From Cylindrotheca closterium (lineage: Eukaryota; Bacillariophyta; Bacillariophyceae; Bacillariales; Bacillariaceae), in NCBI GenBank assembly GCA_933822405.4, contig CAKOGP040002424.1, forward strand, positions 542,187-606,186: a DNA stretch of 64,000 nt, read 5' to 3'. The translations under genes were made by a program, and so were the position numbers. Shown in pieces: positions 20,267-30,412 of the stretch. The stretch's first letter is position 1, and each line of letters starts with the position of its first letter. The notes beneath the pieces are model-generated. The model saw only the letters and a list, made by a program, of their open reading frames with translations. It had not been told where the DNA came from and made no database searches.

Positions 20267-23086
20267 CTAACAATCAACAGTGGCTTCTTCTTTTCCCATC
20301 GGTTCTTGCAGCGGTGCTAAAGCTGGCCCTTTCCCAGCATCAACATCTTGCACCAGATTTTCAATCCTATAGATCAGTCGGGGATTTGCTTGTAGTAGAG
20401 GATTTGGGATGTCCTCAAATAGCTTGGGCTTTGCCGGTGGGTCATCGTCATCGTCTCTATAGGCGAGCGAAAGATGTTTCAGATACTCCATGTGCTTTTC
20501 TAATATATGTTCTGCTTCCGATTCCTTCAATGCGCCCATGTGGACCATTTTTTCGACGTGGTGCATTTTCATATTCAAAAGAATTTTACAGAGTTTGTAC
20601 GATGCCGTCCTCTGAAGAACATCAGTGTCGTATCCTTTTAGTGCCATCTGTGCTAGAGCGTACTGTTCCATACTTTCTTGAATTACAATCTTGGCGGATT
20701 CGTTCATACTGCTGTCAGTATCTTCAAACTCGAATGCGAAATGCTTTCGAGATTCTTCATGCGCCGCCATGAACGCCATAGCCCGTTCAATCGTCAACTC
20801 ATCGCCAGCCACGTCTAAATCTGGGTTGGATTGTAGTCCAGATTTAGACTTGTCGAAACACTTTTTACTTTTCTCAATCCTCGCCTCCCATCTTGCCATT
20901 GGATCGTGAATTTCAACCAAATGCTTCCAATCCTGCAGTGGTCTGCCCTTGTGTATGTCGTGGGAAGCAAAGTCCAAACTTTGGTCAAGCGCTATTGCAA
21001 GGAAGTGTTCGTTTTCCAACTCTCCGCGCGTAACTTGCTTCTCATACTGTGCTCTCAGAATGGAGACAAAAAAGAGTCTTAGCTCCCTTGTTGATAGCGC
21101 ATCATGTCCCATCATTGCGCGGATATTGCTCGAATGACGTCGGTGCCTTCTCCTTCTCATTTGATGCCTTGATGCGCGAACGTAGTTGTCGAATTCGCCT
21201 AGTATTTCTTCATCTGTCACTTCTACTTCCATGTAGTGACTTAGTTTAGGATCACTCTCCAAGTGTGGAAGAACATGTTTGAGAAAAGGAGGAGCATAGT
21301 CTATACCATGCGTCTTCTTGTGTTTTCTCACGGCATCCAGAAATTGGGTCCTAGTCAAAGTGCTCAAGGATGGTACGTGCTTCTTGACAAAGAGAAAGTC
21401 CGTGTGATAGAATCTTGGTTGAGAAAGTAAGCGAACAAAATCATCAATAGCATATGATCTGAGTTTCACTTCTAGTGTCTTGATGATCAACGACCGGGCT
21501 TCTGTAGAATCAGCGAGTCCGAGCTTGCGTAAGAGTGGTCCTGCCGTGATACCATTGAATACCAAAGTCATGAAGGCAATGCCTCCGACCATGACAAAAG
21601 CCTGAGTTGTGTGTAATTCAGCCTCGGTATCAAATCTTCCCCCAGCTAATTCGCTAGCTTCGTTGTCCAGGGCAATTGCCAAGGCGATGCCAAGCGCTCC
21701 ACGCAGTCCTCCATAAACTTGAAAGAGGGCTTCCCTGGGATCGGATTTGAGACCAATGCGAGACGTCAGGGGATAAACAGATGCAAATAGGACTCCGCGA
21801 ATAATATGGAGCATTACATAAAGCAAAAAAAGATATGCCCAGTCGATTCCGTGAAAAACACCCATCTTTTCGCCGCTTGCAACAGCAGCTCCCCATAGGA
21901 TACCTCCCAAGGTGAAAAGAATTGTATTCAAAATATGCTCCAGGATGCTTAAGAAGTCTTCTAGTAGCTTCAAGTCTGATCAATTTTCAAAAACAATGAG
22001 TCGAGAAACAACAAACTTGCGGATGAGGATCAAAGTCGAATAACTCCCACACAATCCCCCACACAAAGAAACTGATGGCTTCGTACCGTTGATGGTCGCT
22101 CTCCCAAGCGATTTGATCATCAAACCAGCAACTACTGTGGAAATAACACCACTAGTTTTCCAGACAAAATCGGCCGTATAAAAGTTGAGGTAGGCCATTC
22201 CAATGATTGAGGTGACTTGCACAATATTCTCCTCGCGACTGACCCGACGGTCCAGATACAAGAGCATGCTGATTTGCAAAATTCCAAACATTATTCCAAC
22301 CGCAGTTCCACCCAAGGCCTTTTGGAAAAACATGGCTACTCCCTTGGCAAGATCAATGTTCTCGGCATGTTCGTCACCTCCAATATATTGTAAATCTTCA
22401 AAGAAGTACTTTTGAACAAAAATGGAGTAGAAAACAATAGCAGCTCCATCGTTCAGTAGAGATTCGCCTGCAATGTGTATTTGGAGACGAGGAGGAGCTC
22501 CGACCTCTTCCAAGAGTGCAGCCACTGCTACTGGATCAGTAGCAGCCAAGATCGCACCAAATGTCATGGCCAAATTGAAAGGCCAGCCGTATGGGAAAAT
22601 ATAGTATGCGACGAGAGCCGTCAAGACGGTTCCCGCCAAAACCAGGGGGAAAGCAAAGATTAGCAGCTGACTTATAGAACGGAAGAAATGGTGCACATTT
22701 TGCGACATGGCATCCTTGAACAAGAGCCCCGGCAAGAACACCAGCAGCAAGACTTCACCGTTGATGCCAATCCAAAGACGAATGCCCTGGTCTATATGAT
22801 CTTTAAAGTCACCAATTTCAACGACGATTCCCATGATGGTTCCCAAGAGAAACATTACGGCAGTGTACGGCAAAGCCTTGGCATATCGTGACAAGATATA
22901 GAACACAAATACTCCTAAGGTGACTGTAAATGATGGAAATAACACAGCGTAAGGTGGTTCAGGCAACTCTCCCTCTTCTTCACCATGATGAGGTTCATCC
23001 GTGATCTCGGCATCCTCCGTGGTCTCGGCATGAGCCGCACAGAATAGGAGTATGAGCGGCAGGACTATGCTTGGACGTATCGTCAT
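20267..23086 (-). CDS. Na+/H+ exchanger, CPA1 family (NHE/SOS1-like)
   Basis: Two exons, 23086-22087 and 21975-20267, join in frame across a 111-bp intron to 902 aa. It should exchange Na+ (or K+) for H+ across a membrane. It starts with a signal-peptide-like segment (MTIRPSIVLPLILLFCAAHA), then an acidic luminal stretch and about a dozen membrane helices to about residue 470. The transport core holds ATDPVAVAALLEEVGAPPRL and GESLLNDGAAIVFYSIF; the Asn-Asp pair there is the ND motif of electroneutral CPA1 exchangers. LNTILFTLGGILWG continues the core. About 430 cytosolic residues follow, with an Arg/His-rich stretch and no cyclic-nucleotide domain I can see. Plasma membrane or an endomembrane are both possible. 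The gene lies between the two tRNA-Ser copies. Confidence 0.92.
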
Positions 23087-23389
23087 CCTGATGTTTTGTG
23101 CCCGATTGTGGGAACTCGTCGGAAGCTTTTTGAAGGGGGATCTTTCATCTTTCCACCGAACTTAGGGTGCGGTTCGCATCCTTGTGTTTACTAGTATTTG
23201 TGACCAATTCGACCAACTATTCAAGTTCATCGCTTTGGTGTAGAAAGAAACAGATGAACTAAAGTAATGATGGTGACTGTAAGTTGTGTCGTATCAGGTA
23301 TGATATCAGTACCATTGACTTATTCAGCCGCTCGAAGTGAGTGAAAACAAATGGAAAAATGGAACACAAAGCCAACGCAAAAGGTAAAA
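23087..23389. other. Intergenic region upstream of the Na+/H+ exchanger
   Basis: About 300 bp with no supported gene. It should contain the exchanger promoter and the 3' flank of the minus-strand tRNA; ATTCGACCAACTATTCAAGT at about 23206-23225 faintly resembles the repeat blocks of the MSH4 promoter. Confidence 0.45.
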
Positions 23390-23471
23390 CGACATCGGAA
23401 AGATTCGAACTTTCGCGTTCAAAGAACAATGGATTAGCAATCCATCGCCTTAACCACTCGGCCACGATGTC
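23390..23471 (-). tRNA. tRNA-Ser (anticodon GCU), second identical copy
   Basis: Reverse-complement copy of the 82-nt tRNA at 19898-19979, identical over its full length: GACATCG/CGATGTC acceptor stem, anticodon loop TTGCTAA, long variable arm. Followed on the minus strand by TTTT as a Pol III stop. Flanking sequence differs, so the similarity is confined to the tRNA. Confidence 0.97.
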
Positions 23472-23602
23472 ACGGGTTATTTTTGTGCAAAACGATCATT
23501 AGTATCAATCTAAAAGTTTGCCATTTAAAATCAAGTTCCAGTGTAATTAAAAGAACCCAGGTGTAGCAATATGCATGAATCAGTTCTATTTTTTACTCTT
23601 AT

Positions 23603-25420
23603 TTACTTCTTATTTGCCCAGGATTTGGGTGATATTGATTCCTGTTCCATAAATATTCGGAACGCCGAATCGTCAACCCTGGCAATATCCTCAGGGCTGT
23701 AATCCAAAATTTCGTCCGGGAAATATTCCTTGGCTACAATGTGACCCCGGCCACGCTCCTTTGGATCCTCCACAAGAGCATCATAGGCTCTGGCAAACCC
23801 TCTTCGGACCCCTTCAAAGATTGCCTTCCGGTCAACTTCAAGTCGAGCAATTTCCTCCGACCCTGGTGGTAGCGCCAGTGCCAACGTGTGTGGTTCGGAA
23901 GTATCCTTGTAGTCTCGTGTACTGTGAGCTGCTTCGTTCATTTCAATAATATTCTTGGCATAAAGCTTCTTGTGAAGTTGATGCGACATGTATTGAAAGA
24001 CGTTAGGGAGTTTGTTCTTTCGCAAGAAAAAGCGACGGAATATCAGTCGCTCCAAGACGCCTCCCTTCCCAGTCACATCAGTACCATCCGCTCTTGATCG
24101 AAGGACAATGACATGGGTTGCTCCTTCCTTGAAGGCTGATTCATAAGGAAGGGGTCCATGGACCAAGGCATCGGCCACAGGTTCATAGTCTGGGTCGTCA
24201 AGTCCATTGCGAATGACAAACTTTGGCTTCTCGGGGTCGTTATTCTCATTGGACTTGATATTCATGACAGGTCCCGCAATTCCTGGTAATAGACAAGAGG
24301 CATGCATACATTCACTCATCTCTTCAATGGAAGTAAAATGGCCGCTTTCCATGCCCATGACAACTGCCTCTTGACGTTTCAATCCGGACGCAACAACCTT
24401 GAGTGGTTGCACCTTTTGTCGTTGGGCAAATTTTTCCCAATCCAGTGGCTTCGTTCGCTGCATGGTTTCTTTCAATAGAAATGGCAAGTTCAAGACGGGT
24501 TTGCCATTGTTGCGACGTCCCAAAACATCCTTGAACAAGCGAGGATCGGCCAAGCCGAATCCAAGCACTCGCAACAAGCGACTAGTGTCAATAAAGTTCT
24601 TTCCAGCGGTTGTTAGTTTGTCGTAGTAGACTTCTGGACCTAACCACTGCAATTGGCCAGTGATAAAGTAGGCTCCGACCACCGAACCGGCAGAGGATCC
24701 ATAAACCACATCGACCGCATCTCGCAAACCAAGGTAATTGATTGCACAGACCATTCCACCGGAAATGCACCCTCTCATACCACCACCTTCAATCACCAAG
24801 GCAATCTTGCACCCATCGTCTCGCTTTCCCCCTTCGACGCACTGCGAACCATTTGCTTTTCGTTCGTGCAACAGTTTGGCCACTGGATGCACATAGTCCA
24901 AGTGTTCTGTAGACCCAATGATTTGGGTATCACCGCACACCGAGAGTGATCGAATTAGACTATCCGAATCAATCTTACCTTCCTTGTTCCGGAATCGTCT
25001 TTGTTTGTCGGCAAAGTACGAATCGAGGTCTCTTAGATTTGTAATTTCGAATGTTTCGGGTACTTTCTTGGCGGAGGCGGCTTCTCGAATCTCCTTTTGG
25101 TCATGGGACACTCGCTTGAATCCCAGTTTGTTCAAGAATCGCAGTCGCTTCGAGGGTGGTTTCAAATTATTGTCATTGTTTTTATTGTTGTTCATTTCCT
25201 CAATGTCGTGCTCCGAGGGAGAGGTGGTGACGGAATGTCCGTTGCCATGAGAATAGACAAACGAAGGTTTCAGTTGTCCCAACGGCACAAATCCACTGAT
25301 CTGAAATGGTGACAGGAATACCAAGACAACATAGAGTATAGTCGAGTAGGATTTCGTCGACATTGTGATGTGATTCGAGTCGAGATTCGTGGGTGGTTGC
25401 TGGGAACGAATGATCATCAT
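23603..25420 (-). CDS. Patatin-like phospholipase with plastid-type leader
   Basis: Single-exon ORF of 605 aa from the first ATG. The better start is the ATG at 25363 (residue 20), which gives a clean signal peptide (STILYVVLVFLSPFQISG) followed by FVPL, an aromatic-at-+1 motif typical of diatom plastid import, then a Ser/Asn-rich transit stretch. The patatin domain has the oxyanion loop GGGMRG (212-217), nucleophile Ser243 in GSSAGS and probable catalytic Asp417 in VADALVHGPLP, so the Ser-Asp dyad is complete. Patatins hydrolyse acyl chains from phospho- or galactolipids; a thylakoid or plastid-envelope galactolipase role is a reasonable guess but not shown. The C-terminal third is charged and has no recognised domain. 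Confidence 0.9.
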   Translation of the reverse strand: MMIIRSQQPPTNLDSNHITMSTKSYSTILYVVLVFLSPFQISGFVPLGQLKPSFVYSHGNGHSVTTSPSEHDIEEMNNNKNNDNNLKPPSKRLRFLNKLGFKRVSHDQKEIREAASAKKVPETFEITNLRDLDSYFADKQRRFRNKEGKIDSDSLIRSLSVCGDTQIIGSTEHLDYVHPVAKLLHERKANGSQCVEGGKRDDGCKIALVIEGGGMRGCISGGMVCAINYLGLRDAVDVVYGSSAGSVVGAYFITGQLQWLGPEVYYDKLTTAGKNFIDTSRLLRVLGFGLADPRLFKDVLGRRNNGKPVLNLPFLLKETMQRTKPLDWEKFAQRQKVQPLKVVASGLKRQEAVVMGMESGHFTSIEEMSECMHASCLLPGIAGPVMNIKSNENNDPEKPKFVIRNGLDDPDYEPVADALVHGPLPYESAFKEGATHVIVLRSRADGTDVTGKGGVLERLIFRRFFLRKNKLPNVFQYMSHQLHKKLYAKNIIEMNEAAHSTRDYKDTSEPHTLALALPPGSEEIARLEVDRKAIFEGVRRGFARAYDALVEDPKERGRGHIVAKEYFPDEILDYSPEDIARVDDSAFRIFMEQESISPKSWANKK

Positions 25421-25963
25421 TTTTCTTTCAGAATGAGAATCTTGTATTTTTTATGAGCAAAACCTGATTGATTCACTCTTTCTTCAGTGTGTGAAAAGCG
25501 TATAAGGATAGGGTGACGGTTGTTCTGTGTAGAAGTATGGAATTTCTTGGGGGTTGTTTCGTTCGTTGAAGTGATGATAGGAAGGTTTTCGAAAATGATG
25601 ATGAAAAGATTTGGTGGATGCAGAGTCGACGACTTTCAGCTGGGTGATGTCTGATTGGTCGCAATTCCTAAGTAAAACCTTCTGGTGACAGGTCAATTCC
25701 ACGCGTAAAAATCCACGTAGACGCAATTACCGACGTCATTCGTCCTTCGAGTCAGTCAAATATTTCCCGCTGGTTTTGTGAAGATGATTGATTGATTGAT
25801 TCCCATCTCCCATCACCGCGTCCTTTCCACCCGCCTGAAACACAACCGCAAGACCACAAATAGAAATAGAAATACTAATATCAATCACCAAACCTCGGAC
25901 ACACAACACAAGCAACCAAAACTGAACAAAAATAGCATACACTCAAAATACAATAAATAAGCA
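25421..25963. other. Divergent intergenic region
   Basis: About 540 bp between the patatin gene and a small plus-strand gene. Short antisense ORFs are present but none has a recognisable protein pattern. I see no RNA gene or repeat beyond a short GATT run (25786-25801). Confidence 0.6.
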
Positions 25964-26344
25964 ATGAGCGATGACGAAGAAAAGTTTCGAATGGGCGGCC
26001 GCCATCGTGGTAGCAAACGGGGTTGGCAAGGAAGTAGCATGGAGATGGAGCATCAACAAGATTCAAGTCGAAACAAAAAGAGCAAGAATGTAGCTGCCAC
26101 AGATAAGCAACAATTTTACAACACGGAGGTGGGAGTGGGGTACCAAGCAAAACATGTGATGCGACAGCCATCCAAAAGGGATCCTAAAAACAAGGTAGTA
26201 GACATGACGGGAGGAAAGGATTTCAAGAGTGAAAAAAAACGGCCCGAGACAAAGAAGTTTGAGAACGTGATCGAGTGCAAAGGGTTGCGGGACTTTCGAC
26301 GAGAGATTGAGAAGATTTTGAATTCTGTGAAAAATGACAAATGA
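25964..26344 (+). CDS. Small charged protein of unknown function
   Basis: 126 aa, not recognised. It is very hydrophilic: an acidic start (MSDDEEKF), a Gly/Arg-rich patch (MGGRHRGSKRG), Lys-rich middle and a C-terminal helix-forming segment (CKGLRDFRREIEKIL). No signal peptide or membrane segment. The A-rich context before the ATG fits a real start, and the strand is free of competing genes. It is plausibly nuclear or nucleolar by composition only. It converges on the helicase gene. Confidence 0.55.
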   Translation: MSDDEEKFRMGGRHRGSKRGWQGSSMEMEHQQDSSRNKKSKNVAATDKQQFYNTEVGVGYQAKHVMRQPSKRDPKNKVVDMTGGKDFKSEKKRPETKKFENVIECKGLRDFRREIEKILNSVKNDK

Positions 26345-26611
26345 GAGGTAGACTATTGCGTTGAAGCGCCAATTCTTTTGATTCAATTCTTGGGAAAGTT
26401 ATTTGACTGGGTTCCATCACAAGCGCGATTCATTTGGTTCGACTTAGCCAATGCAAGTTGTCAGCAACTCCACACAGCCAGATATGAAAACGTGTTTTTG
26501 CCTCATCATGTTCTCCCCTCCCAATGGAGTCAAAATATCAATCAAGGTGATGTCAATTTTTTTAAAGTAGCAAAATTGTCCTAATAGGACTAGGAGTACT
26601 AAAAACGATGT

Positions 26612-29600
26612 TTATGATAATCCTAGATCTGGAATAATTTCTCTCCCCTTGGCACAAAACTCCATTTCCTTGCCATTTTGGAACCGTATCAGGACTGGCA
26701 AGTCGGTGGTATCATTCGGAGGTGGTGGAGGCAGGACGGTTCCCTTACCAAAACCATCGTGCACAACATCCGAACCAACGGGAAAGAACCAAGTGGAATC
26801 CATTTGTTCTTTCGTCTTTGCTGGTGGTGGAGCCGATTGTTTCGATGGTGAAGATGGTGGTGTGATTTTCGCAGCAGCCTGCTGGTGCTTCCGTCGAGCT
26901 TCTTCTAGATCCGGCGCCCGTTTGCGGAGCCTAGGTGGAGTGACTGGAGTTGGTCTCTCAGGTGCAGGTCTGCTTGGTGGTGTTGGTCGCTGGACCCTTG
27001 CTTGTGGCGGCGGTTGCTGCCTTGCACTAGTAGTTGAACCACCAGTCACTGGTCGTCTAGTCTCGTACCGTACTCCAGGCTCTCTTTTTGGAGTTTCATT
27101 CCTTCCAATACTTCCAGGGTTGAGATAGGATCGCCGGGAGGAGGCGGTTACGGGTCGTGGGCGGTGGGCCGCTGTTCGCGTTGGTGGTGTCACCGAGCGC
27201 TTTGGTTGGGAGGAAATTTGGCGTTTTTGAAATTGTGGTGACGGTGCCGTACCTCGTCGTTGCTGGTGAAGCATGTTGTCTGTGCTTTCCAAAGAGCTGC
27301 TCTTTGTTGAGCCTGACTTTGGCGCCCCTTTCCTGCCCACCAAGGCATTGAGAAATCGGCTGCGATCTTTCTTGACAGTCTTGGGACCATCATCAGACCA
27401 ATTAGAAAAGTTGGTAACTTCCTTTCTCCATGTCATGAGCAATCGAGTCTTTGCTCGCGTCATGGCAACATAGCACAGTCGTCTCTCCTCTTCCAAGGCC
27501 ACTGAACCTTCTCCTTCTTGAATCGACAAACCACTGGGCAGAGTGCCTTCTTCATTTCCGACCACAAAGACAGCATCAAATTCCATACCCTTGGAACCAT
27601 GGATTGTCATTAGGTTCACAACAAATCTCTTTTCCGCATTGGTGGAAGCTTCTTCCGCATCAGTAATGTCTGCAACCAGTGCAACGTCGTCGAGAAATGT
27701 GCTGAGAATCGTTTCCGAAAAGTCATCTTCTCCGGTACTGGCCATTTTGAAAGCGTGACCGTTCTTGGAATACCGTTTGGCAGCTTGCCGGAGCTCCTGT
27801 ACATTGGCTCGACGATCTTCGAATTCTGTCTTGGACTTTGAAATTGTGTCAAAGTGATTGATCAAGTCAAGCTCTTCGATGATAAAGAATAAAAGAGCGT
27901 CAATAGTAACCGTCGATGCTTTCTCTCGGATTTTTCTCATTTGTTTTGAAAATGGCAAGAATTTGTTGAGCGCTCTCTTTGGTATTGAGGCGGAGGCTTC
28001 CGGAGCACCCGGTGCCAGAATTGGTTCGGAATCACTACTCTCAGCATCCGTCATGGCAACCAAAAGTTCCAACGGCGTCGGTCGTTTTTTCGTTGGGTGG
28101 TGTTGCTGGTAATATAAGTTAACCTCCTCCATATACGTCCGAAATTCTCGAATTGCCACGTCTCCAATCCCCCGGCTGGGTGTCTTCATGGCGCGGATCA
28201 TCGATACTTCATCATTTCCATTGTGTAGCCACCTCAAGAAACAGAGACAATCTTTCACCTCTGCTCGTTTGTAAAAGGATGCACCGCCACCCCGAATGAC
28301 ATATGGGAGATTCTTTTGGACACAGGCTTCTTCCAAGTACCGCGACTGAGCATTGGTTCGATAAATGATGGCTGCGGTCTCTTGTGGTTGCAGATCTCCG
28401 TTGATTAGCATTTCCGAAATGTTGTCGATAACAAAGCTTGCTTCTGCTCTTTCATCTTTGCAAGCAACAACTCGAGGTGATGGCCCCGACCCTCGCTTGG
28501 GTTTCATGGAACGTCGAGATTCGGCCGAACCCTTGAACTCCATGGAAATAACTTTTTCTGCCGCCCGTACAATATTGGAGGTGGATCGATAATTCTCCTT
28601 CAAGTAGACACTCACTACCCCCTTGCCACCATGAGTTTGAAATTCTTCTGCGAAATCTGACATACTCCCTGCATGTGCTCCTCTCCAAGAGTAGATGGAT
28701 TGATCGGAATCTCCCACCACAAACAAACTCGACGATGTCAACAGTTTGACCAGATCCATTTGACTCCGCGAGGTATCTTGAAATTCGTCCACCAAAATGT
28801 GTCCCCAACGCTTGTGCAAGCGTTCTCGAACATCCTTGTGTTCATCCAGCAATTCCCGCGTCAGAAAAATCAAATCGTCAAAGTCCACGGCATTGTTGGA
28901 AAAGAGTTTTTCGCGATAGATTGGATATACACCCTTGGCCAACCGAATCGCCTTGGATACAGGTTTGCGTTTGTCATTGGAATTAAAGGGATCGATCCCT
29001 TGCGACAGACTCTCCTTGATGGACCCAATCGCATTTAGAATGACCAATGGTTTCATGCCAGCCTTTTTGAGATCGATTTCTGCCTCGTCCAAACACTCCT
29101 TTAGGATACGCAATTGATCACTCTGATCCATAATGACAAAACTACTGTCCAAATTGATGGGAAGTTCTGGATTGGGCATGTCATTGCGAATCAATGGCAA
29201 GGACGCCAAAAGGTGACCATTGAATCGCAAAATCTTGGCACAGACCGAATGAAAGGTACCCAGGGTTACTCGTTCCAATCCTCGTGGTTGTCCACCATTT
29301 GCTTCGGTCCCTTCAGATAGTTCTTCCATGATGCTTTCTGGCCCTGCTGGCATTCCTCTTTGCATTTCATCTTCGACACCTTGTCGTAATTCCAAGAGTT
29401 TTTCCAACCGTTGTCGCATTTCCCCCGACGCCTTTTTGGTAAAGGTCACGGCCAGCACTTTTTGGAACCGATCTTCTTCCAGCAAATACGCAATCCGACA
29501 CGTCAACACTTTTGTTTTGCCCGACCCAGGACCGGCCAATACCCGCGTGACGCCGATTTGGGGTTGGGTGACGGCTTCGATTTGGGACGGATTGAGGCCG

Positions 29601-29624
29601 TCCATGATGATGGAACTTGTGGAA

Positions 29625-29660
<36 letters not shown>

Positions 29661-30028
29661 GTTGACTGAAGATTTACGGTTTGCGTCGTTGGATCGCTGG
29701 AAAAGAGTCTTGTCGTCGTCGTTGTCGAGGATATGAATGATGCTGCTGATGGTTCCGCAATTGGCGCATTCTGCCACCCCAAAGCATTTGTGTGAGTTCG
29801 TATCCGATGATTGGAAAGCCCAACAAAAGTCCTCTTCAAAGGTAATCTATTCTGACTTATCATCAACGAGGATGGTCGAAAGGCTTTTGTGGATCCAATA
29901 ACACGGCAGATCATGATAATAATGAGGCAGCAACACGAAAGCCTCGTCGTGGAACGGACGAGGGTCATGTGATACTGTATACTGTATTTATTGTTGTTTG
30001 TGGATTGATTGTATTCTGTCAGATACAA
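26612..30028 (-). CDS. UvrD/PcrA-type superfamily 1 DNA helicase with plastid-type leader
   Basis: Single-exon ORF, 1138 aa. All SF1A motifs are present: Walker A AGPGSGKT (about 165-172), DEFQDTSRSQMDLV (II), VVGDSDQSIYSWRGA (III), LKENYRSTSNIV (IV), TIHGSKGMEFD (V) and YVAMTRAKTRLL (VI). A Pro/Arg-rich linker leads to a C-terminal segment (VGSDVVHDGFGKGTVL) matching the Tudor-like tail of bacterial PcrA/UvrD, which binds RNA polymerase or repair partners. The best start is the ATG at 29968 (residue 21): a hydrophobic segment with CCCLIIIMICRVIG is followed by STKAFRPSS, an aromatic plastid-import motif. I infer a plastid helicase of bacterial type acting in plastid DNA repair or replication. 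A polyglutamine run (124-134) lies between leader and helicase. Confidence 0.93.
29626..29661 (-). repeat. CAA/TTG microsatellite coding polyglutamine
   Basis: About eleven uninterrupted TTG triplets on the plus strand, read as CAA (Gln) in the helicase. It lies in the linker between targeting leader and helicase domain, where length change should be tolerated. Confidence 0.9.
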
Positions 30029-30412
30029 GCAGCGGCAATTTCAGGTAGCACCTTAGTTCCTAATTTTAGTAGATTCAATAGTCAATAGTCAATATTCGAT
30101 ATCGCAGTAGTTTGGTATCCACCACTTTGATAGTAACGCTGGTCACAATACTGTAGAAGAACGAATGACACCAGGATACGAGTGTGGAGAATAAATTTCG
30201 ACACTGTGCTTGCGAAGGATTTTTTTTTATATTTGATGGAGGTTGGTCGTATCGTCTGAGATGGTTGGAACTGCGACTCCTTCGACTCGTTCAAACGGTC
30301 GACTGTCAGAAGAGTTCGATCGAAGGATATTGCAAGCCGACAACAACCACCAAGGACGAGACGCGACACTTGTCAGCCTTGTCTCACAAAACAAGTTTCT
30401 ACTCAGATTAAA
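30029..30412. other. Divergent intergenic region, helicase / dual immunophilin
   Basis: About 380 bp that should hold both promoters. No ORF with protein-like character, no RNA gene and no clear TATA box seen. Confidence 0.55.
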
